Source: Rosistilla ulvae
Lineage (GTDB): Bacteria; Planctomycetota; Planctomycetia; Pirellulales; Pirellulaceae
DNA length: 64,000 bases
Assembly: GCF_007741475.1 (NCBI RefSeq)
Contig: NZ_CP036261.1
Location: forward strand, 5,333,798 to 5,397,797
Direction: 5' to 3'
Shown here: piece by piece, positions 31,013-40,900 of the stretch
How the letters are laid out: the number at the start of each line of letters is the position of its first letter
Position numbering within the stretch: the first letter of the stretch is position 1
Translations under genes and position numbers: made by a program
Notes under the pieces: generated by a model
Databases searched by the model: none
What the model was told of the DNA's origin: nothing
Seen by the model: only the letters and a program-made list of their open reading frames with translations

Positions 31013-31987
31013 TCAACGAGCGCGGTTTTCTTCGATTGCCTTGGTCAATTCGGCGACGATCCGCATGAGTTCGTCGATTGGTAGCTTGGACAATGCGTCG
31101 CGCTGCGATGTCTCGCGGCCTAGAACGGCTTGGAATGCTTGGATTTTCCCAATCAGCTCACCTTGTTCCCGACCACGTTCGATTCCTTTCTCAATTCCTT
31201 GTTCGATCCCTTCTTGGAGCCATTGTTCGGCAATCGTTGGCATCAGTGAGGTTCCTTGTTGCTGAAGGGTTTTAGCGACCACTGCGCTTAGGTCTTCCCG
31301 GGTGACTCGGTCGGTTCCGTTGATCAAGTACCGCAAGACAACTTCCAAGCTCTCCAACGCTGTCGCTGGCGGTAGCAGTTGCCGGTACAAGCTGAAGATT
31401 TCCGGGAGTTGTTCGGGAAGTTCGTCCCGCTTGATATATTTTAACAGCGTCATCGTCGCGAGGAAGATCGATTTCCCTCGCAATTCTTCATCACTGCACT
31501 GGCTCAGATCGATCAGTGGCAGCGAAAACTGGGGAATGTATGGTTTCAGCGGTTCGGGAACATCAATCAATTCCTGAATCGATCGGGCGACTCGCCACGG
31601 TCGCGGTCCGTGGTACAAGATGATCGGGATCACGCAGCAGAGCGGCTGGCCATTGCGATGCCGTTCCTGACAGATCTCGACCATGTATCGCAACACCTGA
31701 AAGGGTGTCATTTCATCGGGGGCGGATTTGTGTTCAAACAGCAGCACGACCATCGCCTCCCCCGCATCGTGAGCCAGGTGGACGTTGAAGACGAGATCGG
31801 ACAAGTCCTCGCGGAGCGTCTTGTTTACAAACGATTGCTTCGCCGGCTGGATCGACGCCAAGTCGAGTTGATCGACCACCGCAGCGGGCAACTGCCAGGC
31901 CACGAGCTCACGTACATGATCGATCTCCGCCAAGAAGTGGCGGATGAACCGATCGTGTGGATTCTGTAACGATTCGTCCCCGCCCAT
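31013..31987 (-). CDS. Rpn/YhgA-like PD-(D/E)XK nuclease family protein
   Basis: The 324-residue protein matches the recombination-promoting nuclease (Rpn, YhgA-like, formerly putative transposase) family: DRFIRHFLAEIDHVRELV at the N-terminus, then DLVFNV, LFEHKS and PIILYHG, which hold the PD-(D/E)XK residues (Asp, Glu, Lys). The C-terminal part has a short tandem of EQGIEKGIERGREQGE. Members are often mobile and present in many copies. The ATG at 31987 is chosen over a TTG at 32020 because it matches the family start. It stands alone with 146 bases to kdtA. Confidence 0.83.
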   Translation of the reverse strand: MGGDESLQNPHDRFIRHFLAEIDHVRELVAWQLPAAVVDQLDLASIQPAKQSFVNKTLREDLSDLVFNVHLAHDAGEAMVVLLFEHKSAPDEMTPFQVLRYMVEICQERHRNGQPLCCVIPIILYHGPRPWRVARSIQELIDVPEPLKPYIPQFSLPLIDLSQCSDEELRGKSIFLATMTLLKYIKRDELPEQLPEIFSLYRQLLPPATALESLEVVLRYLINGTDRVTREDLSAVVAKTLQQQGTSLMPTIAEQWLQEGIEQGIEKGIERGREQGELIGKIQAFQAVLGRETSQRDALSKLPIDELMRIVAELTKAIEENRAR

Positions 31988-32133
31988 GAGAACCCTTGCT
32001 ACATAAGCTGAATTTATCAACTAACATATTCATGCAGTGTAACCAAAGATTGCTGCGTTGACGCGACGAAAGATGAACGTAATGTACAGTTCGAGGCTGG
32101 AGGCCCGCTGCAGTGGGAGAGGCTAACCGCGCG

Positions 32134-33447
32134 TCAGGCTGCCTGGCGAGAAGAGCTAGACAAGGCGGGTGGCAAGAGTTGTTCGACAGCAGCGATCGTA
32201 CGATCGATCGCTCCCTGCCCACCGACCACCAGAACTTGAGCGCGCCGACCCTGCTGGCGACGCGCGGCGGGGTCTTCGACGCAATTGACGACAAACTGCT
32301 CCAACGCAGTGCGATCGCGGACGACGGTCGCAGCGTCGGCTGCGAGCAATTGAGCGACGATGTCGCGAAAGTTCTTCGTGTTGGGGCCAAAGGAAACCGC
32401 AGCTCCAAAGCCGGCCGGTTCGAGCATGTTCTGGCCGCCGCGCGAGCCCATGCTGCCGCCGACAAAGGCGATGTCGGAAAGGCCCCACCAACATCCCAGT
32501 TCACCGACGGTGTCGACCAATAATACTGTATCGCCGGGCCACGATTCAGCCGGGGTCTGTAATTCGCTGCGGCGACGCAACTTGAGTCCCGCGCCCACCA
32601 CTTGATCGGCAACAGCCTTGAAACGTTCGGGATGCCGTGGCACAAGGACCAACCGCAGTTGAGGGAATCGATCAGCCAAACGACGATAGATGTCCAGCGC
32701 GATCCGTTCCTCGGGAGCCTGGGTGCTGCCAGCGATCCAAACGATTTGCTCCTTGCAGGCGGCCGACAACTTCCGCAGAGCGACGACTTCGGGCGCATGC
32801 CGGTCGGTCCGCGCACCGTCAAATTTGATCGACCCAGTCACGCGGACGCGGCTGTGATCGACTCCCATTTGCAGGAAGCGACGTGCGTAGGTTTCGTCTT
32901 GAGCGAGGACCAGCGAGAGTCGCCGAAAGGTTGGCCGCAACAGAGAGGCAAAGCGGCGGTAGCCGCGGAAGCTGCGTTCGCTGAGCCGGGCGTTGATCAC
33001 AACAACTTCCGCCCCCTTTTGCCTCGCGATCGCGATCAGGTTCGGCCAGAGTTCCAATTCGCTGAGAACCAGAACATCGGGGCGAATTCGCCGGAAGGCT
33101 CGCCGCACTGCCCAACTGAAGTCCAGCGGGCAATAGAAGACTGTGTGTTCGGGGAACCGTGTGCGGGCTAACTGCATGCCCGTCGCGGTAGTCGTGCTGA
33201 TCACGATCTGCATGTCGGGACGCGATTGCTGCAGACGCTGGACGACATTGGAAAGCAGGTTGACTTCGCCAACGCTGACCGCGTGCAGCCAAGCGCACGG
33301 CTGGCTGCCATCGCGAACCGGGACACTTCCTAGCAATTTAGCCGACCAACCCGCCCGGTATTTGCCTGTTCGCAGCGATCGCCAAACGAGAATCGGCGAG
33401 ATGGCAACGGCAGCCAACAGGTAGGCGATGTTTAAAAGGTAAGTCAT
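32134..33447 (-). CDS. kdtA: Kdo (3-deoxy-D-manno-octulosonate) transferase
   Basis: The 437-residue GT30 enzyme adds Kdo to lipid A. It has an N-terminal membrane anchor (LLNIAYLLAAVAISPIL), then the acceptor half with PVRDGSQPCAWLHAVSVGE and VVINARLSERSFRGYRR, and a C-terminal nucleotide half with WIAGSTQAPEE, LVPRHPERF, FVGGSMGSRGGQN and LEPAGFGAAVSFGP. The ATG at 33447 has an AAGGA about nine bases upstream and is preferred to an ATG at 33474. It indicates a lipopolysaccharide-bearing outer membrane. The secA gene lies 112 bases upstream. Confidence 0.93.
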   Translation of the reverse strand: MTYLLNIAYLLAAVAISPILVWRSLRTGKYRAGWSAKLLGSVPVRDGSQPCAWLHAVSVGEVNLLSNVVQRLQQSRPDMQIVISTTTATGMQLARTRFPEHTVFYCPLDFSWAVRRAFRRIRPDVLVLSELELWPNLIAIARQKGAEVVVINARLSERSFRGYRRFASLLRPTFRRLSLVLAQDETYARRFLQMGVDHSRVRVTGSIKFDGARTDRHAPEVVALRKLSAACKEQIVWIAGSTQAPEERIALDIYRRLADRFPQLRLVLVPRHPERFKAVADQVVGAGLKLRRRSELQTPAESWPGDTVLLVDTVGELGCWWGLSDIAFVGGSMGSRGGQNMLEPAGFGAAVSFGPNTKNFRDIVAQLLAADAATVVRDRTALEQFVVNCVEDPAARRQQGRRAQVLVVGGQGAIDRTIAAVEQLLPPALSSSSRQAA

Positions 33448-33559
33448 CTCAGCATCCTTGCGAGGTTCCGCCATGCGTCAGAGGGATCAAAAACGCTTCC
33501 TGCGTTCCCAAAGACGCTACGATTCAACCACGGAATGCTGCGGTAACGCAATAGCCAAC

Positions 33560-36500
33560 TTAGGCGTACGTACCATGTCGCTTGCAGCATGCCTTATATT
33601 TTTTGCCGCTGCCGCAGGGGCACTTATCGTTCGGGCGGATCTTTTCGCCACGGTTGCGAACCGGTTCGATCTTGGCGTCGCCATCTTGGCTGGCGCTGGC
33701 CGCTTCGTTTGCATCGTCGGCTCCCGATTCGATCCCGCTGGGCGTATCGTCGTGGCGTTCCTGAGCCCCCATGAATGTGCTGCGAACAAAATCTTCGTTT
33801 AGGCTCTCCATGCGGAAGATCAGATCGGTGGTTCGTTCGCCAATCGAGGTCCACATGGTTTCAAACAATCGCATGCCTTCGCGTTTGTATTCGACCTTGG
33901 GGTCCATTTGAGCGTAGCTTTTCAGCGACACACTGCTGCGCAGGTGATCCATCGCCAGCAGATGGTCCTTCCAAGCGGTGTCGACAATGTTCAGCAACAC
34001 CTGGCGTTCCATCCGTCGCATTTCGGGATGATAGCGTTCGTCGACGGCCCCATCGACGGTCCGCAACATCGTTGCGCGATCCATCCGCGCTAGTTCGTCT
34101 TTTGGTAGTCGTACGCCAAGATCTTCGTGCAACCACTGGGTCAACGCGTCGAGCGAATCGTCGCTGCCGGCAGCGATCGTCGCCGTCGTCCCCTCATCGG
34201 CCCCAGCAAACAAGGCCTCGACTCGCTTGCAAGAGTCGGAATGCAACGATCCGGCCTGATCGTTCGATTTGCTACTGATATCGACCAGCAATTGCTTCAG
34301 TTCGTCGCGTTGAAGACTTCGCAGGTCTTCGACCGAAACTTGAATACCGAAGCGATCCTGGGCCCACAGGGCAAGTCCCTCGCGGTCGATGCGGGTTTGG
34401 CCACCGGAGGTTTCGCAGAACCGCGAAAGGCCCGCCAGAATCGGATATTCCGCCTCTTTGACCGAATAGGCACCTTGAGCGCGTTGAACCAAGAGAGCTT
34501 TGATATCCTTGGTTTCCAGATCGCGCATCTCATCGACGGTGACTTCGATACCAAATTTGTCGCGAACCCAATTAGCGATCGTTTGAAGGCCAAAGTCGGC
34601 GGCCAGGAACATTTCACCCGGCGACAAATCCACTCTGGAGATCGTTTTGCAAGCCGCCTGCGTCAACTCCTCTTCGAGATCGCGACGTTCGAGCTGCTTC
34701 AGATCCTTGTCCCGGTAATTGGTACTGTATTTCGTGTTGCACCAATTGACCAGCGCGTTCCAGTTCCAATCGGCTTCATCCTCTTCATAGGGCAGGTTCT
34801 CTTCGACCGCTTCCAACACCATCGCTTCGGCCGCTCGTTCAGCCTGTTCCTTGGCATATTGTTCGGCCGCCTGGTAGTCCATGTTGCGGAAATCCTTGGG
34901 TTCCAATTGGCACCCCAACTGGCTGCCGCTCCACGCCGCAAACGACTCGGCCCCATAGTGCTCCGACGCTAGGATGTCGACGTAATGATCGACCTGTCCT
35001 TTGATCTGTCGGAGGATCAATTCGCTGCAGCTGACGCCATCGAGGATCTGTTGGCGGTAGGTGTAGACTCGCTTACGCTGCTCGTCCATCACTTCGTCGT
35101 ATTCGAGCAGGCTCTTGCGAATTTCAAAGTTACGTTCTTCGACCTTCTTCTGTGCCGAAGCAATCCGACGAGAAACCATCGCACTTTCGATCGCTTCGCC
35201 TTCGGTCATTCCCAGCTTGACCATCACGCTCTTGACCCAATCGCCAGCGAAGATCCGCATCAGATCGTCTTCCAGCGACAGAAAGAAACGACTGGATCCA
35301 AAATCGCCTTGGCGACCGCAACGGCCACGCAACTGGAGATCGATCCGACGCGATTCGTGTCGCTCGGTACCGATTACCATCAGCCCGCCACGCGTCCGCA
35401 CCTCTTCGGCCGCTTCCTTCATCTTTTCGCGTTCTTGGATGTCGCGAACCAAGGTATTCCATTCCTCTTTGGGAACTTCCAACCGTGTCGGATATTTGTC
35501 TTGCAGCTGAGCCCAGGCCATTGTTTCGGGATTGCCACCGAGGATGATGTCGGTACCACGCCCCGCCATATTGGTCGCGATCGTGACCGCCCCCAGACGT
35601 CCCGCCTGAGCAACGATCTCCGCTTCCCGCTTGTGTTGCTTGGCATTCAAGACTTCATGCTTGATGCCTCGGCGTTCGAGCAATTGGCCCAACCGCTCGC
35701 TTTTTTCGATCGACACAGTACCGACCAGCACCGGGCGCCCGGAGCGTTCGACGGTTGCGAGCTTGTCGCGTGGAATGCGTTGTTTGTTCTTTTCGCCTTT
35801 GGGGATGATCGTAATCGCGTCATCCTCATCGGCCTGGATCGCTCCCCATATCTCGGAGCCATCGGTAAGTTCCAAGATATCCCATTTGGCGGCCCGTTCG
35901 ATTTCGTGTGCGACCGCTTCGTATTTCTCGCGTTCGGACATGTAGATCACGTCGGGATTCTCGATCCGCTTAAGCACTCGGTTGGTCGGGATCTCGATCA
36001 CATCCAAGTTGTAGATCTTCATAAACTCGTTGGCTTCGGTCATCGCCGTACCGGTCATGCCCGAGAGCTTGTTGTACAGCTTGAAGAAGTTTTGCAGCGT
36101 GATGGTCGCCATCGTCTGCGTCTCTTCTTTGATCCGGACGCCCTCCTTGGCTTCGACCGATTGATGCAAACCGTCGGACCACTGGCGGCCTTCCATCAGA
36201 CGCCCCGTGAATTCGTCGACGATCACGATCTGGCCCTCTTTGACGACGTAGTTGACGTCGCGTTTATAGAGGTGCAGCGCCTTGAGCGAATTGTCGATCA
36301 AGTGTGGCCATTCCATGTTGCCCGCGGTGTAAAAGCTCTCCACGCCGGCCAATTTTTCCGCTTCGCGAACCCCTTCGTCGCTGAGCGTGACGGAATGGTC
36401 CTTTTCATTGACCGTGAAGTGCAATTCCTTCTGCAATTGCTTGGCGATCCGATTCGCTTCGGCGTATTTCTGCGGATCGGTATGCGCGGGACCGGAGATG

Positions 36501-37258
36501 ATCAACGGCGTTCGCGCTTCGTCGATCAAGATATTGTCGACCTCATCGATGATCGCATAGTTCAGCGGGCCTTGGCTCTGCTGCATCTCTTTCGGGAAGC
36601 GATCGTCGCCGCGAGCCGCCGGACGCATGTTGTCGCGGAGATAATCGAAGCCAAATTCGTTGTTCGTACCGTAGGTGATATCACACGCGTAAGCCGCCTG
36701 CCGGGCGCTGGTGCTCATCCCCCCTTGGATCGTTCCGATCGTCAACCCCAAGCCCATGTACAGCGGAGCCATCCACTCCATATCGCGGCGAGCGAGGTAA
36801 TCGTTGACCGTGATCACGTGCACCCCTTTGCCCTCCAAGGCGTTGAGGTAACAAGGGAGCGTTGCGACCAGCGTTTTGCCTTCACCGGTGACCATTTCGG
36901 CGATCGCCCCCGAATGCAACACCATGCCGCCGATCAACTGGACATCGTAATGTCGCATGTTCAACCAACGCTTGCCCCCTTCGCGGCAGACCGCAAACGC
37001 TTCTTCAAGGATGTCGTCCAACGTTTCCCCGGCGCGCAAGCGATTGCGGAACAACTGAGTCTGTTCGCGCAGCTCGTCGTCGCTCATCACCTGGTATTTC
37101 GGCTCCAACGCATTAATTTGTTCGATTCGAGCAGTCAGCTTTTTCAACTGACGGGCGTTGTGCGATCCGAATACCGCCGTCGCACTGCGCTCGATCATGC
37201 GCAGCAGGCCGCCGGAAATGACGCCGAGTAATTCCCAGATGCGTTCCAATATTGCCAT
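33560..37258 (-). CDS. secA: Preprotein translocase ATPase SecA with expanded helical wing domain
   Basis: The 1232-residue protein has all core SecA parts: Walker [10 protein letters not shown] (about 122-130), Walker [14 protein letters not shown] (236-248), helicase motif TNMAGRGTD (562-570) and the zinc tail [13 protein letters not shown] near the C-terminus. It drives protein export through SecYEG. At about 830-1070, where the helical wing domain normally has one short unit of some 75 residues, there are four related units near 831-869, 888-927, 957-995 and 1032-1070. This makes the protein about 300 residues longer than usual. Core assignment is certain; the repeat interpretation is mine. 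Confidence 0.96.
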   Translation of the reverse strand: MAILERIWELLGVISGGLLRMIERSATAVFGSHNARQLKKLTARIEQINALEPKYQVMSDDELREQTQLFRNRLRAGETLDDILEEAFAVCREGGKRWLNMRHYDVQLIGGMVLHSGAIAEMVTGEGKTLVATLPCYLNALEGKGVHVITVNDYLARRDMEWMAPLYMGLGLTIGTIQGGMSTSARQAAYACDITYGTNNEFGFDYLRDNMRPAARGDDRFPKEMQQSQGPLNYAIIDEVDNILIDEARTPLIISGPAHTDPQKYAEANRIAKQLQKELHFTVNEKDHSVTLSDEGVREAEKLAGVESFYTAGNMEWPHLIDNSLKALHLYKRDVNYVVKEGQIVIVDEFTGRLMEGRQWSDGLHQSVEAKEGVRIKEETQTMATITLQNFFKLYNKLSGMTGTAMTEANEFMKIYNLDVIEIPTNRVLKRIENPDVIYMSEREKYEAVAHEIERAAKWDILELTDGSEIWGAIQADEDDAITIIPKGEKNKQRIPRDKLATVERSGRPVLVGTVSIEKSERLGQLLERRGIKHEVLNAKQHKREAEIVAQAGRLGAVTIATNMAGRGTDIILGGNPETMAWAQLQDKYPTRLEVPKEEWNTLVRDIQEREKMKEAAEEVRTRGGLMVIGTERHESRRIDLQLRGRCGRQGDFGSSRFFLSLEDDLMRIFAGDWVKSVMVKLGMTEGEAIESAMVSRRIASAQKKVEERNFEIRKSLLEYDEVMDEQRKRVYTYRQQILDGVSCSELILRQIKGQVDHYVDILASEHYGAESFAAWSGSQLGCQLEPKDFRNMDYQAAEQYAKEQAERAAEAMVLEAVEENLPYEEDEADWNWNALVNWCNTKYSTNYRDKDLKQLERRDLEEELTQAACKTISRVDLSPGEMFLAADFGLQTIANWVRDKFGIEVTVDEMRDLETKDIKALLVQRAQGAYSVKEAEYPILAGLSRFCETSGGQTRIDREGLALWAQDRFGIQVSVEDLRSLQRDELKQLLVDISSKSNDQAGSLHSDSCKRVEALFAGADEGTTATIAAGSDDSLDALTQWLHEDLGVRLPKDELARMDRATMLRTVDGAVDERYHPEMRRMERQVLLNIVDTAWKDHLLAMDHLRSSVSLKSYAQMDPKVEYKREGMRLFETMWTSIGERTTDLIFRMESLNEDFVRSTFMGAQERHDDTPSGIESGADDANEAASASQDGDAKIEPVRNRGEKIRPNDKCPCGSGKKYKACCKRHGTYA
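34049..34768 (-). repeat. Fourfold degenerate protein repeat in SecA wing region
   Basis: The four encoded units share a pattern of W or L, then four to five residues, an aromatic/Leu, then V or Y and an acidic-Leu pair, a Leu every few residues and a final Leu pair. Examples are [38 protein letters not shown] and [19 protein letters not shown]. Units start about 57 to 75 residues apart. They are visible at protein level only. Confidence 0.7.
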
Positions 37259-37836
37259 CGTATTCCTAACCCAGTCGTGTCAATCATCCCTGTGCTGACC
37301 AATTCGCGGCCAGCGGTTGCAGGCGATTCCTCTCCGCTACTTCTTAATAGACAACACAATCCAAAGGAATCGCGGTACCTGTTCTCCGCAAGGAAGCGAC
37401 TACAACTATTTATATTTGTTGTTTTATCAGTCTGCGTCCGCCCAACCGGCTTCTGCTGGCCACAAAAACACCCCCAACAGGGTGCTCTCTACCGAGCGAA
37501 ACACTGGCGCAACGATACACGACACCGCTGCGACCCTCGTTGTTGGGGCAGCGTAAAGCGTAAATGTCGGCATATTCTAAAGTTACGGGCTTGAAGAATT
37601 TGGGTCAACCGCGATCGCTCACCACCCCAGACGAACAGCCCCCAATCGGGTAGAGTAATTACACCCTTTGCGGATCGGAAACGGACCAGCAAACGAAACC
37701 GTTTAAAAGAACGAACTCCACCCAAAGTCCACATTTATCGAAAACTACTCACACAACCCAGTTGACCCGCCATTTGCAAGCGGTAAACTCTGCGTGAACC
37801 CACCTTCCTTTAAAAAACTCCATGGAGAGACTTACG
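37259..37836. other. Intergenic between divergent secA and Cys-rich gene
   Basis: This 578-base stretch holds no gene that I can support; the short open frames lack domains and have no ribosome binding site. It should contain promoters for secA (minus) and for the Cys-rich protein (plus). A likely promoter for the latter is listed separately. Confidence 0.6.
37762..37789 (+). promoter_or_regulatory. Likely sigma70-type promoter of the Cys-rich gene
   Basis: TTGACC at 37762-37767 and TAAACT at 37784-37789 are separated by 16 bases. This would put the transcript start near 37796 and leave a leader of about 40 bases before the ATG at 37837, which has a GGAGA-type ribosome binding site. Confidence 0.42.
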
Positions 37837-38199
37837 ATGCGTTCAATTCTTGCTGTATGTGTTGTTGCGACTTTGATCTCGTTCAGCGCTACCGAAGCTG
37901 AAGCTGGCCTGTTCGGCCGCCTGAAGGCTAAGAAGTGCTGCCCACCAGCACCAGTTTGCTGCGAAGCAGCTCCTGTTTGCTGCCCAGCTCCAGCTCCTGT
38001 TTGCTGCGAACCAGCACCCGTTTGCTGCCCAGCTCCAGCTCCAGTTTGCTGCGAACCAGCACCCGTATGCTGCGAACCAGCTCCTTGCTGCGATCCTTGC
38101 AAGAAGCCAGGTCTGTTCGCACGTATCCGTGCCAAGATCGCTGCCAAGAAGTGCTGCGAACCAGTTTGCTGCGAACCAGCTCCTGTTTGCTGCAACTAG
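37837..38199 (+). CDS. Secreted cysteine-rich repeat protein
   Basis: This 120-residue protein has a signal peptide (MRSILAVCVVATLISFSATE, likely cut after AEA at 23) and then repeated PAPVCCEPAPVCC units with 11 adjacent Cys pairs. The mature start GLFGRLKAKKCC is repeated near the C-terminus as GLFARIRAKIAAKKCC, so the protein is built from two similar modules around a Pro/Cys core. It has no known domain. High Cys and Pro and secretion suggest a disulfide-linked structural envelope protein or a metal binder. The ATG at 37837 has GGAGA about seven bases upstream. It is followed by a strong terminator and so is a single-gene unit. Confidence 0.82.
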   Translation: MRSILAVCVVATLISFSATEAEAGLFGRLKAKKCCPPAPVCCEAAPVCCPAPAPVCCEPAPVCCPAPAPVCCEPAPVCCEPAPCCDPCKKPGLFARIRAKIAAKKCCEPVCCEPAPVCCN

Positions 38200-38278
38200 T
38201 TTTGATACAAGCGTCCAAAACGACGCTATTCGCCGCCGAGACGCATAGTTCTTGGACGAGCAATCAAAAAATGTAAAT

Positions 38279-38307
38279 GGGCTGTCAATCGACAGCCCGT
38301 TTTTTTT
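38279..38307 (+). terminator. Rho-independent terminator
   Basis: An 8-bp perfect stem GGGCTGTC (38279-38286) and GACAGCCC (38291-38298), loop AATC, is followed by G and eight T (38300-38307). It ends the Cys-rich gene transcript 79 bases after its stop codon. Confidence 0.92.
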
Positions 38308-38447
38308 GCGCCATAAGGGACGGGAACGGCCCCCCGAATCTTTCCCTCCAACTTCGCCCCCGCAGCCTTAAGGTTCCACGCCCCTTTGCCACCAGCGTTC
38401 GGGGTAGAATGCTGTCGAGTCACGATCCTATCCTCAAAAGAGACGAC

Positions 38448-38801
38448 ATGAATCGACACGAGAAGATCAACTACGTCGAGTTCCCGGCCCGCAATCTGGC
38501 GGCGACGAAAGCATTTTTCACCGCCGCGTTCGGCTGGTCCTTTACCGATTACGGCCCTGAATACACCGCCTTTTCAGGCCAGGGGCTCGACGGCGGTTTC
38601 TTTCAAGCGGATCTGGCTGCAGAAACAGTCAATGGGTCCGCCCTGATCGTACTGTTTAGCGATTCACTGGAGGCGACGCAGGCGAAGGTGGAACAGGCTG
38701 GCGGAACGGTGATCAAGCCGATCTTTCACTTTCCCGGGGGCCGAAGGTTCCAGTTCATCGAGCCAAGCGGAAACGAGTTGGCGGTTTGGTCGGACAAATA
38801 A
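38448..38801 (+). CDS. VOC-family (glyoxalase-like) protein
   Basis: The 117-residue protein has the vicinal oxygen chelate pattern: INYVEFPARNLAATKAFFTA at the N-terminus and FPGGRRFQFIEPSGNELAVW at the C-terminus. The class includes lyases, dioxygenases and binding proteins; the substrate cannot be told. The ATG at 38448 is preceded by AAAAGAGA. It converges on the DUF1501 gene, with a 9-bp hairpin between them. Confidence 0.85.
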   Translation: MNRHEKINYVEFPARNLAATKAFFTAAFGWSFTDYGPEYTAFSGQGLDGGFFQADLAAETVNGSALIVLFSDSLEATQAKVEQAGGTVIKPIFHFPGGRRFQFIEPSGNELAVWSDK

Positions 38802-38841
38802 CCGACCGGCAGTGGCAACGCAGCTCCGCCCGCGTGCCGCT

Positions 38842-38865
38842 GTGACGCGGGCAGTGCCGCGTCAC
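38842..38865. terminator. Hairpin between convergent VOC and DUF1501 genes
   Basis: A 9-bp perfect stem GTGACGCGG (38842-38850) with its complement at 38857-38865 and a GCAGTG loop. No T-run is seen, so it may work as a weak or Rho-aided two-way terminator. Confidence 0.45.
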
Positions 38866-38897
38866 TACCACCACACGATTGGCACCACACCAAAGGG

Positions 38898-40367
38898 CTA
38901 CGCATACAGCTTGGTGACCGCTTGGGCTTTGACCAATTCACGCGGCTGATTGAGGTGGTTGTAGACCATCGTTTCGGGATGGATTCCGAAACTGTGATAG
39001 ATGTTGGCCAACAGTTCGCCGGGATGGACCGGATCTTCCAACGGTGCCGAGGCCGTCTTGTCACTCTTGCCGTGAACATAGCCGCGGCGAATCCCCGCCC
39101 CCGCGAGGACACAGGTGTAACAATAGGGCCAGTGATCGCGTCCGTCGGCGCTATTGTTATTACCGCTGGTGCTGACACCCCGCTGTGGACTGCGGCCGAA
39201 TTCACCAACACCGACGACAAGCGTTTCGTCGAGCAGGCCGCGATCGTCGAGATCTTCGATCAGCGAAGAAAAACCGGCGTCGAACATCGGCGCCGATTGC
39301 TCCTTCATCCGTTTGGAGAGGCCGGTGTGCTGATCCCAAGAGTGGTTATCGCTGTTGGCGACCTTGGGCCAAATAACTTCCACCACGCGGGTTCCCGCTT
39401 CGACCAACCGACGTGCCAACAGACAGCTTTGGCCAAACGTATTCTGCCCGTAGCGTTCTCGCAGCGCCAGCGGTTCGGAAGCTAAATCGAAAGCCTCGCG
39501 AGCCCGTCCCGAAACGATCAACGAGAGAGCCCGATCGTAATATTCGTCCAATTCGTAAGACTCGACAGCCTTATTGATCGTTGGCATCTGCCGATTGATC
39601 AAGTCGCGCAACCGCGCCCGCCGCTGCAATCGGACGCTAAAGACTTCCGGCCGCAGCATCAGGTCGTCGATCTTGATCCGACTCATCTTCTCCATGTCCA
39701 TGTCGTCGCCCGACGGATAGAGAGTATACGGATCGTACGATTTGCCGAGGAAACCGGCCGATCCCCCCTTGCCAACAACATTCGATTCCTGCAGAGGGCG
39801 GGGCAACATGACAAACGGCAACATCGGTTCGTCGACGGGGCGCAGACGGATCAAGTTCGACCCAAAGTTAGGAAAATCCTTAGGGCTGGGCGGTTCCAAC
39901 TGCCCCGACGGGCTGACCTTATCGGTCGTGTAGCCGGTCATCATTTGGTAGATCGCAGCGGTGTGGTTGAACAGCCCGTTGGGCGTATAGCTCATCGAAC
40001 GGATCATCGTGAACCGATCGTTCAATTGAGCCAGCCCAGGCAGATTTTCGGTGAACTTGACACCGGGAATCTTGGTGCTGATCGGTTTAAACACGCTCCG
40101 CACGTTGTCGGGCACATTCTCTTTGGGATCCCAGAGATCCAATTGGCTTGGCCCCCCCTGCAGATAAACCAGGATGATCGACTTGGCTTTCCCCCAGCCT
40201 GGGCCGCCACCGACGGGCGTCTCCGACGCTTTCGCCTGAAGATTCAGCATCGACCCCAACGACAGGCCTAGCATCCCCGAACCACCCACACGAAGCACAT
40301 CGCGACGGGTCCGTTTGAGCGAGGAGTCGCACAAGTCTTTACCGGCAGCACCTTTGATCGACAGCAT
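38898..40367 (-). CDS. DUF1501 protein with twin-arginine signal
   Basis: The 489-residue protein starts with a twin-arginine type signal ([21 protein letters not shown], slightly inside the N-terminus), then the sulfatase-like DUF1501 fold ([20 protein letters not shown] near 65, [15 protein letters not shown] near 420). DUF1501 proteins are very numerous in planctomycetes and are usually next to a DUF1549/DUF1553 cytochrome-like gene, which is absent here. Function unproven; Tat export is expected. Confidence 0.88.
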   Translation of the reverse strand: MLSIKGAAGKDLCDSSLKRTRRDVLRVGGSGMLGLSLGSMLNLQAKASETPVGGGPGWGKAKSIILVYLQGGPSQLDLWDPKENVPDNVRSVFKPISTKIPGVKFTENLPGLAQLNDRFTMIRSMSYTPNGLFNHTAAIYQMMTGYTTDKVSPSGQLEPPSPKDFPNFGSNLIRLRPVDEPMLPFVMLPRPLQESNVVGKGGSAGFLGKSYDPYTLYPSGDDMDMEKMSRIKIDDLMLRPEVFSVRLQRRARLRDLINRQMPTINKAVESYELDEYYDRALSLIVSGRAREAFDLASEPLALRERYGQNTFGQSCLLARRLVEAGTRVVEVIWPKVANSDNHSWDQHTGLSKRMKEQSAPMFDAGFSSLIEDLDDRGLLDETLVVGVGEFGRSPQRGVSTSGNNNSADGRDHWPYCYTCVLAGAGIRRGYVHGKSDKTASAPLEDPVHPGELLANIYHSFGIHPETMVYNHLNQPRELVKAQAVTKLYA

Positions 40368-40900
40368 GATTCATCCTTATCTGTGGGGGCCAGGTGGAGG
40401 TTGATCGAACCGATTCGCGAATCGTTCCTGCGGAATACAGAAAGAAGATTCGATGGGTGGGAATGCGTGGACTATTGTAGCAGAAGCAAATCGGCGGAAT
40501 GCAACTCGTTAAAATCTTTTGACGCGCCAACGACAACCATTACGTCGCCCCCCTCATCCGGCGATCGATCCAATGAAGTTGTTTGGCATCCGATTTGCTT
40601 TGACTATCCTAGCGACAAGCGGCTCGGGAATCGGAGCCGTATATCCCCTGCATCGCTACAACTGTTGCAACTTGCAACAACCGTTGTTGCGCCGAAATGC
40701 AACGCGACAGATTGGGACAAGTTGGCTTTTTTCTTGGAAGTATGGCAATGGTCAGAATAGAATCGAACGGGGCGTCAGCTAACGATGGCTCCCCTCCAGC
40801 TTGTCTTAACAGGTCCGTGGCGGCATCCGCGTATGGGAACGCCACGAAAAGAAACTTCGACCCCCACTCTCTTCTGCAAGGTCATCGGGAGACCCCGCGC
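40368..40900. other. Intergenic upstream of the VWA/Gly-Met gene
   Basis: This 533-base gap between divergent genes holds no supported gene. An open frame from 40697 runs in frame into the next gene but has no signal and no family-like residues before the Met at 40901. It should contain promoters for both sides. Confidence 0.55.

Noticed and set aside
34985-37231. 748-codon open frame on the plus strand opposite secA
   Set aside because: It is a mirror of a firm gene, a common effect of codon bias at this GC content, and has no domain pattern.
37489-37734. Minus-strand frame in the secA upstream gap
   Set aside because: No ribosome binding site or family features; region is better read as promoter space.
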